NCBI GenBank assembly: GCA_947561395.2
Contig: OX387188.1
Location: 13,108,061 to 13,172,060 of the forward strand
DNA length: 64,000 nucleotides
Direction: 5' to 3'
DNA from: Buxus sempervirens
Lineage: Eukaryota; Streptophyta; Magnoliopsida; Buxales; Buxaceae
The position numbers and the translations under genes were made by a program. Positions within the stretch are counted from its first letter, which is position 1. Each line of letters starts with the position of its first letter. Shown here piece after piece: positions 57,719-64,000 of the stretch. The notes below the pieces were generated by a model. The model did no database searches. It saw only the letters and a list, made by a program, of their open reading frames with translations, and was not told the DNA's origin.

Positions 57719-59219
57719 GATCAGTTTCATTAATTTCCTAGGGCTTTCAACTACCTTCGTCAAACTTCCAGCATCCCCTTGATTGTCCATTCCCTCCATT
57801 TGGCTTAAAAAAGCCATCTTTCTCCTCTTTAGCATTTTCCAAGCAAGTATAGCTTCCTTTTAACCATTTGTGATCATTGCTAAGAAGGGAATAAGAGGGA
57901 GATTACAGGGAATATCAAATATTTAAAGAAGTTCCAGGATTGTAACCAAATTAGGTAGGGTATTATTCTCTTGATAACCCTTGATTATTCTCTCCTCCTT
58001 TTCATGGAAACGACCACTTTGGATCAAGTTGCTCATCGCATACAGCAGCCAAAACATGTTAGCAACAACATAATGAAAATAAAATAAAAGAAAGTAAGTG
58101 AAGAAGAAAGAAAAAGTAACTAAAACTTACTTAATTCAGTGAGCATACTTACAATGTAATTTCTAATTGATTTTGATGATTCCTCCAAGTCCGAGTGAAT
58201 TCAGCAGCGCTTCCGCGTCCCCTTGAGTTTCCAAATTGGGTTTTGAAAGGGCTTGGTTGGGTTTCCTATGTTCAAATGGTAATCAAACAGGGTTTAGACA
58301 GAGTTTGGGCAATGCAGGGGCATTTCGGGGATTTTTGGAATTAAGAATTGGAGGTGGCAGAACCTGGGCAGGGTTTCGGCTCTGTACAACACACAAACGG
58401 AGAGGGGAGAGGCCAAGAGGAAGGCTTGTTCGAATGGGGGGGCTGGCCTCTCTATTTATAGGCAAAAATGTCATGCCCGTATTTGAAGTACGGGCATGCC
58501 TTGCCCGTACTTCAAGTACAGGCGTGCCTTGCCCGTAATTCAAATATGGGCGAAAAACGCACATTTTCAAATCTCGCCGAATCGGCTAGCTGTCGCCGTA
58601 CGGGACGCGTGTCCCGCTTCTGGAAGGTTCGCCCGTAATTTAAGTGCGGGCATGCCTTGCCCGTACTTGAAATACGGGCGCGCACGTTTTTTAAATGCTG
58701 GATTTGAAACACTTTATTAAATTTTATTTTTAAACGGATTTTATTCGATTTTAATGATTATTATATTAAAATATCTTCAGATATTTTTTATAATTTATTT
58801 TATTAATTTATTCTGCTTTTTTGCTGCTGTTTTGCCACATAGGCAGTTTTCTTGAAACTTCAACTGCCCATAATTTCTTCATTCGGTGTCCCATTTCAGC
58901 AAACTTAGTATCGTTGGAATCAGCTTGGAACCACCTATCCATTGGAATCAATTCGGGTAGCTGAATCAGGGTCGAGAAAAAAGTCAACTTTTCGCTCCCC
59001 AAAAGTTTGACCAGCTCATAACTTTCTCATCCGGACTCCGATTCCAGCAAACTTAGTTGCGTTGGAACTGTGTCGAAATGCTCTTTTTAATGAGATGAAG
59101 TTTGATGGTCAAATTCACTTGAATCAAAAAGTCAATTTTTTGGCCCCCTCAGGGTTTGACTTTTTAATTGAAATTTTCATTTTCTTCATTTTTTGGGGTG
59201 CAAAAATCAAGTGCTAACA
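57719..59219 (-). mobile_element. LTR D: partial Tat-related LTR and leader, opposite orientation
   Basis: The minus strand begins TGTTAGCACTTGATTTTTGC at 59219 and shares U3 phrases with the other Tat LTRs. Inverted repeats with GCCCGTA stems lie at 58473-58682, TATA CCTATAAATAGAG near 58458 and a donor match GTAAGTATGC (GT at 58152-58151). It is cut at 57719 against LTR 2. The last stretch (57835 to 57719) is open from an ATG for 39 codons but has no recognised product. Confidence 0.75.
58473..58682. repeat. GCCCGTA inverted repeats before the TATA box of LTR D
   Basis: Five pairs; the best is 58473-58497 with a 9-bp stem ATGCCCGTA and a 7-base loop TTTGAAG. Others near 58506, 58529, 58629 and 58660 have one or two mismatches. 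Confidence 0.85.
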
Positions 59220-60390
59220 CCGAGCACAGGAAGCGGTAGGCATAACAGCCCAGATACAAGCAGATTTGTAAGCCCTAAAAGAACAGATGCAGAATGTGAA
59301 CCAAGGTCCTATGCCAAGGGAAGCTTCACTGGACAGATTGGGATTCTTCCCCAATTTGCAACTGCCGCCGAAGTTCAAGTGTCCGGACTTTGTGAAGTTC
59401 GATGGAAGTGGCTGTCCGCTGTCGCACCTGAGGGCATACTACGGGGATATGTGCCAGTACGCGTACGATGAAAGATTCATGATCCAGTTCTTTCAGCGCT
59501 TGTTGATAGGCTCAGCGCAAAAGTGGTTTGCCAGTCTGGACAGGAACCAGATCAGGACTTGGGATGACCTGGCAAGCACGTTCCTAGAACACTTCAAGTT
59601 CAACATGGATATCTTGCCCACTCGAATGGAATTGCAAAAAATGACAAAGAAGAGCACTGAGTCCATTTGTGAGTATGCAAAGAGATGGCGAGAAATGGCC
59701 GGTATGGTGCAACCACCCATGTTGGAGAAGGAAATGGTGACATTCTTCATCTCGACGCTAGGGCAGCCGTACTACACTTTGCTACTAGGGCAGTTCGCTG
59801 CAAGTTTTGCTAATCTCGTTGTAGTCGCGGACAGAATAGAAGATGGGGTGAAGTCTGGCAGAGTGGCTGGCTTTGCAACCGAACAGAGAAGGACCCCTGT
59901 CACTGGAAGGGGCATGGATAGAAAGAGAGAGGACGAGGCTGTCAACTACGTCCAGCAAAATAGGCCCTTCCACTTTTCAGCATCCGATAGAAGAGAAAAT
60001 CGGAATAGTGGTCAAGGGGCACAACCTACATGGCAGCCGAGATGGACTAAGGAGGAATATCAAGCAAGGATGAATAGAGCGTTCACACCCCTACCTTATC
60101 CATTGTCAGAATTGCTGCCAACCCTACTGAAGAAGGGGTACTTACAGAAGAAGCAGCCCACTCAACAGCCATCCAACAGTCGCTCCTACAACCCTAATGA
60201 GTGCTGCGAGTATCATATGGGGGCTCCTGGACACCACACCAACCGTTGTTGGGATTTAAAGCACGATGTGCAAGACCTGATCGACAACAAGCGTATCTCA
60301 GTCGATCCCCCGGTTTCGACTCCTCCTGCGGCCATTACCACGAATCCTCTCCCTAACCATAATCAGGCGTCTTCAAGTGGCACCAGCTGA
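59220..60390 (+). pseudogene. gag of element E, main part with zinc knuckle
   Basis: The frame enters from 59220 (AQEAVGITAQIQADL), has a TAA at 59269 and is then open for 367 residues from the ATG at 59287. Motifs in order are FPNLQLPPKFKCPDFVKFDG, CPLSHLRAYYGDMCQY, WFASLDRNQ, ICEYAKRWREMAG, then FTPLPYPLSELLPTLL and the knuckle CEYHMGAPGHHTNRC. It ends at a normal stop with a serine-rich tail. It aligns with gag of A along its length. The region after the TAA is intact; separation from the N-terminus by a 7.3-kb block makes the gene defective. Confidence 0.85.
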
Positions 60391-60944
60391 ATAAGTTGGT
60401 AAAACTGCAAGGCAAAAAGCAATCCCGAAATCCAAAATCTTCAGTCCGCCGTGACCAAGATAAGTTGAACTCTATTTTTTTTGCACCAAACATCCCTGGT
60501 AGGGGTGGTCGTTTTGTAAATATTTTGAAAAACACAAAAAGAAAAGAAAATACCTTTTGAAAAAATGCAAGTGTTGGTCGGTGATGACATTGCTCTGAGA
60601 CCACGCCCTTTTTGGCAACGACCATGATCATGAAGAAATGCTGAGTTGCTCAAAGGTGTCCTTAGCTGGGTGCAACATACTGCTCCCATGAGAACCTTGA
60701 CTGGGCCAAAGGCAATCTTTCCTGATCCATGCCTTGATTTTCCTCCCAAAAAACCCATCTCTACACTGGGCAGAGCAAACTTTAAGAGAAAAGAAAGGAA
60801 AAGAAAGAAAGTGCAAGAACCAATTAAGGGCCGATGCCAGCTTTAACATCATATCTCTAAGAAAGGATGAGAGACCATCTTTCATGTATCCTGAATTTTG
60901 AGAATCGCTAGTCAAAAAACTTTGAGCTTGATCGTGTTATTCAA
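60391..60944 (+). other. Non-coding stretch after gag of element E
   Basis: No ORF with recognisable domains. A TTGAGCTTGATCGT word near 60922 matches the reverse complement of element A near 1930, so this is the family's region beyond gag. Confidence 0.55.
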
Positions 60945-60949
60945 ATACC

Positions 60950-62619
60950 TGATGTACTTTTTCGCAAGTGCACGAATTCGTAACAAGTAATAAAGTGATG
61001 GAATAGAGTGTCGAACCCACAGGGAATGGTAGCTACTAAATACTGAAATTACTATCCTAAATTCTATTTGAATAATCAAAAATTGAGATGAGTATTTAAC
61101 TAACAATTAAAATTATCACCTAAGAAAATATAAGATTTAGATTTAACAAGAGATTTAAAATACTAAGGCATTTGATTTCATCATAAACAAATCTGAATTA
61201 ATTCTTGAATACACATGCTAATGAATGTTATAATCCAATTTGAAAGCGAAAATCCCTATTCTATCCAATGGTCTCTCTCGAGCACCAACGAACCTACCTT
61301 CCCACAATAACTCACTATATCTCTATGTGAATTTAAAAGCAACAAGGCACATTAAGATCTGTAGATTTTCATGTCAAAAACACAAAGCTACATAAACCAT
61401 GCCAATATCTCTATCAACATGTAGAGTATGGTATTTTATCATAGGAACTAAAATTGTATATCTCCTCTCGGTCTCAATACAATTATCAAAAACAATTGAA
61501 TGGTGATCAAATACTCAATTGGGTTAAGCACAATAATAAAATACTCAAATAGTGGATCACAAATCCATTAGCAATAATATTCAGAAATAAAACATCATGT
61601 TTAGACTACATCAAAGCCTTAGAAAAAGAAATTAGTTCATTACTGAACTAGGAATAACCATTAAAAACAGAGTATATTTAAAAAGAGAAGAAAAGAGAAG
61701 AAGTAAACTAATGGAGTCCAAGCTTTGATCTCCCACGTTCCTCTGGTTCTTCCTCACGTTCCCAGCATCAATCCCCTCATTCACGTTCAAGCTCCTCCTT
61801 TTTATATCTCCAAACTTGCCCAGAAATCCCTTGAAGAGAAAATTAGAAACTTGCCTTCCAAGACTCCTAAGGAAGAGAGAACTTCCTTTCCTTGTATATC
61901 CACGATTCTCCAGTCCAAAAACGACCTAATCTTCTTTAATAGAAACCCCTAAAAATCCTCCTAAAGACTAGAAGAAGATCCCCAAGAAAAAGGAAACAAA
62001 TCCTCAAAGTTCGGAATTTTATAACAGGATTTACTTCTTGATCGTTCGAACGGTCATCGAACGCGGGTCGAACGCTCAAGTAAAAAAAACTGTTTCTTCA
62101 TCTCTTGTTCGAACGTTCATCGAACGGTCAGCGAACGCTGCTCACAATTTCTCTATTTTTCACCAACGTTCGAACGACAGTCGAACGTTCAGCGCACGCT
62201 GCTCTCGGGTTTCTCTGTAGATCACCAACGTTCGAACGGTAGGCGAACGGCCAGCGAACATTGCTCTCGGGTTTCTCTGTGGAACACCAACGTTCGAACG
62301 ACAGTCGAACGGCCAGCGAACGCTGCTCTCGGGTTTCTCTGTGGAACACCAACGTTCGAACGGCAGGCGAACGGCCAGCGAACGTTCGTGATATCTTCTA
62401 CAAATTGACTCCGATTGTTACGCCGTTTGAACCATGACTTCTATAATCACCAAGAGTATCTCTACATCAACAAATTAGGCATAATTTAGACAATGAAAAT
62501 AAAATGTAGAGATGAAAGATTTTAACAATTTCTAAGTAATATTGGGAATTGAATATGAAATAAAACCAGATAAGTCATGGAATTAATGTGCTATAATGTG
62601 GTATTTTCATGACTTATCA
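60950..62619 (-). mobile_element. Solo LTR (TGATAAGTCATG type), TSD ATACC
   Basis: The block is flanked by ATACC at 60945-60949 and 62620-62624. Read on the minus strand it starts TGATAAGTCATG and ends AAAGTACATCA. A TATA-like GATATAAAAAAGG near 61800-61812 supports this direction. The matching region of element A lacks the block. The end portion (60955-61045) resembles a repeat I associate with many plant genomes, but I cannot name the family. A 62-bp tandem array lies at 62107-62390. Confidence 0.82.
62044..62395. repeat. 62-bp tandem array with CGTTCGAACG palindromes
   Basis: Units begin GTTCGAACG at 62107, 62168, 62230, 62292 and 62354, an exact 62-bp period for the last four. They share CTGCTCTCGGGTTTCTCTGT and CCAGCGAACG. 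An older partial copy starts at 62044. Confidence 0.92.
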
Positions 62620-62624
62620 ATACC

Positions 62625-64000
62625 CGTGTTGTGTCTAGCCACCCCACACTGGGGCAAAGCTATAAAAGAAAATGAAAAGGATAAACAGATTCTTGAATGA
62701 GGTTGCATGAGCATTTCGAATTGTCACAACTTCTGCAAGAGGATGAAAGGCCATCCTTGCTTTATTTCCCCAGTTTTCAAAGTCATATCTCTAGTCAAAC
62801 CATTTTGAGCCTAATGTTCTTTCTTTTAACCCACTGAGTCATGAGCCCTAAAATTTGGTGCTGGGTAAGAGGAGAGAAAACAATGAATGAGCAAGAGCAA
62901 AGAAGAGGAAAAGAAAGTAGAAAACACACTGGGACTTGCTAATCAAAGCAAAAAGCCAAGTTAATCCGAGAGCAAAGGACAGAAAAATCAAAAAATGATA
63001 GAGCAAAAGCAAAAGGAAAAAACGAAGGTCACAAAAGACCTCACAAAGAAAAATGAACAAAAACAAAAAGGTATTGGCAAAACCCAAGCAGTCAAGAAAA
63101 TGGTGGAACATGACTTGACCCATTTACAAAGAAACTTTGAGCCATATTCCCTTTCTTTCATGAACCAAAAACCTCAGCCTTCGTTTCGTCCCATCGAAAA
63201 GTCCTCTCTGATTGTAGGAAATGTGATGATGGAATTCATGCGAGTTAATGATGAAGGAGTCTAAAAAGAAGAACGAGCTTTGGCAAGATACAAAGTAAAA
63301 CCTGAAAATGGAAATATAAGAACTTGAGCCTTATATCCCTTCATATCTCAGATTTAAAACCAAGCCGATGTTTCGTCCTAATATAAAGACCTCTCTGATC
63401 CATGAGACATGATGTACAAGTTAGCCAAAACCCGTAGACCGGGACTGGCACTAACCCAAGGGAAAAGAAAAAGGGAAAAACCTTTAGCGGCAAAATCCTG
63501 AAACAACCCTGGAAAAATTAGGTCGAGGTGAGAGAAAGCCAAAACTGGGAAAGGGAGAACATCCATCAAGATGCCCTTCAATTTTCTAAACCTCTGCAAA
63601 GCCTTTGGTGGCACGAGTCAAGAATCTCACGGGAATGTGTGTCAAGCACACCGTCCCAAGACACCTCAAGTCAACAAGGCATTGCACCATGTTCACTGGT
63701 CTCGCCTCTCTTTTAAAATCACTTGTACAAATTTCTTAAAAAAAAAAAAAACCTTTTGAAAATGGTGTCATTTCAGTCATGTGCACTGGCACACACATTA
63801 AAAGCAAGTAAGCCATAGGTGCTTACCCCTGTGTGAATTTCAGATACCTCACTACTTTGTGAGAATTTTGTAGGCCTAGGCAAGGCAAAAGAACCAAAAG
63901 AAATCAAGAAGCGTCATGAAGCCAAGAGCAAAAAAAAAGGCAAGACAGAATGAAGTTGTAGTATATACTGACAGGGAAATGGCGAAGACTCCTTTTTCTT
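62625..64000 (+). other. Continuation of the non-coding region of element E
   Basis: It resumes the homology with element A (GTCTAGCCACCCC at about 62633). Long A-rich and AAAG-rich tracts give lysine-rich spurious ORFs. The phrase AGACCTCTCTGATC near 63390 matches the reverse complement of element A near 965-985. No gene is seen to the window end. Confidence 0.55.

Larger units (their letters stand above)
44703..64000 (+). mobile_element. Element E: Tat/Ogre-like LTR retrotransposon, 5' LTR to region beyond gag
   Basis: The order is LTR, tRNA-Arg PBS, a 3.2-kb leader with a minisatellite, gag (split), then non-coding DNA with a solo LTR, running off the window. It is homologous to element A but lies on the opposite strand. 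No pol domain appears in the 3.6 kb after gag. It is inserted in Tekay-2's 3' LTR; the left flank GTGAT would be one copy of its target duplication. Confidence 0.78.

Noticed and set aside
58236-58720. Several ORFs of 66-100 residues on both strands in LTR D
   Set aside because: They arise from GCCCGTA palindromes and the LTR leader.

Overview
This is plant nuclear DNA made almost entirely of nested retroelements. Evidence: Ty3/gypsy chromovirus (Tekay/Del-type) polyproteins, Tat/Ogre-like gag genes, primer-binding sites matching plant tRNA-Arg and tRNA-iMet, an endogenous pararetrovirus, and a spliced plant-mobile-domain (PMD) gene remnant. I see no intact host gene, rRNA or tRNA gene. The species cannot be named from this window; it looks like an angiosperm with a large genome.

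Layout. (1) 1-17322, minus strand: Tat/Ogre-like element A. Its 5' LTR starts at 17322 and ends at 7159. The PBS is at 7137-7155, a long leader follows, and gag lies at 4756-3351 with a second gag-related ORF at 3178-2417. Non-coding sequence then runs off the left edge. A's LTR is split by a Caulimoviridae-type block (10185-16736). That block contains a 177-bp inverted repeat, and one arm of the repeat is split by a solo LTR (10302-12119). (2) 17323-20337, minus: LTR, PBS and leader repeats of a second Arg-primed element, C, which A invaded. (3) 20338-24261, plus: a decayed PMD gene with six recognisable exons behind an LTR-like promoter. (4) 24262-40492, plus: Tekay-1, with a truncated 5' LTR, gag-pol and a 3' LTR. 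It is interrupted by a Tat-type solo LTR (26139-30661, itself holding a Tekay-type solo LTR 26963-29206) and by another Tekay-type solo LTR (32913-35856). (5) 40493-44702, plus: Tekay-2, from late gag to the start of its 3' LTR. (6) 44703-64000, plus: Tat/Ogre-like element E, related to A but facing the other way. It has an LTR, a PBS, a leader with a roughly 26-copy minisatellite, and a gag split by a composite block of three partial LTRs (51919-59219). The non-coding region beyond gag carries a solo LTR at 60950-62619.

Gene relations. Tekay-1 and Tekay-2 once encoded gag, protease, RT, RNase H, integrase and a C-terminal chromodomain region, but both carry many stops and small indels. Elements A and E keep gag but show no pol over the several kb visible beyond it, so they look non-autonomous. 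Five solo LTRs have perfect 5-bp target duplications, which fixes much of the insertion order. The deepest nest is C > A > pararetrovirus > solo LTR.

The two most interesting signals are regulatory. First, every Tat-family LTR with a recognisable TATA box has a consensus 5' splice site 270-306 bases downstream, upstream of the PBS, so a spliced gag mRNA could be made separately from genomic RNA. Second, these LTRs carry short inverted repeats in two places, before the TATA box and about 2 kb later, with the same stem in both places within one LTR but different stems between LTRs.
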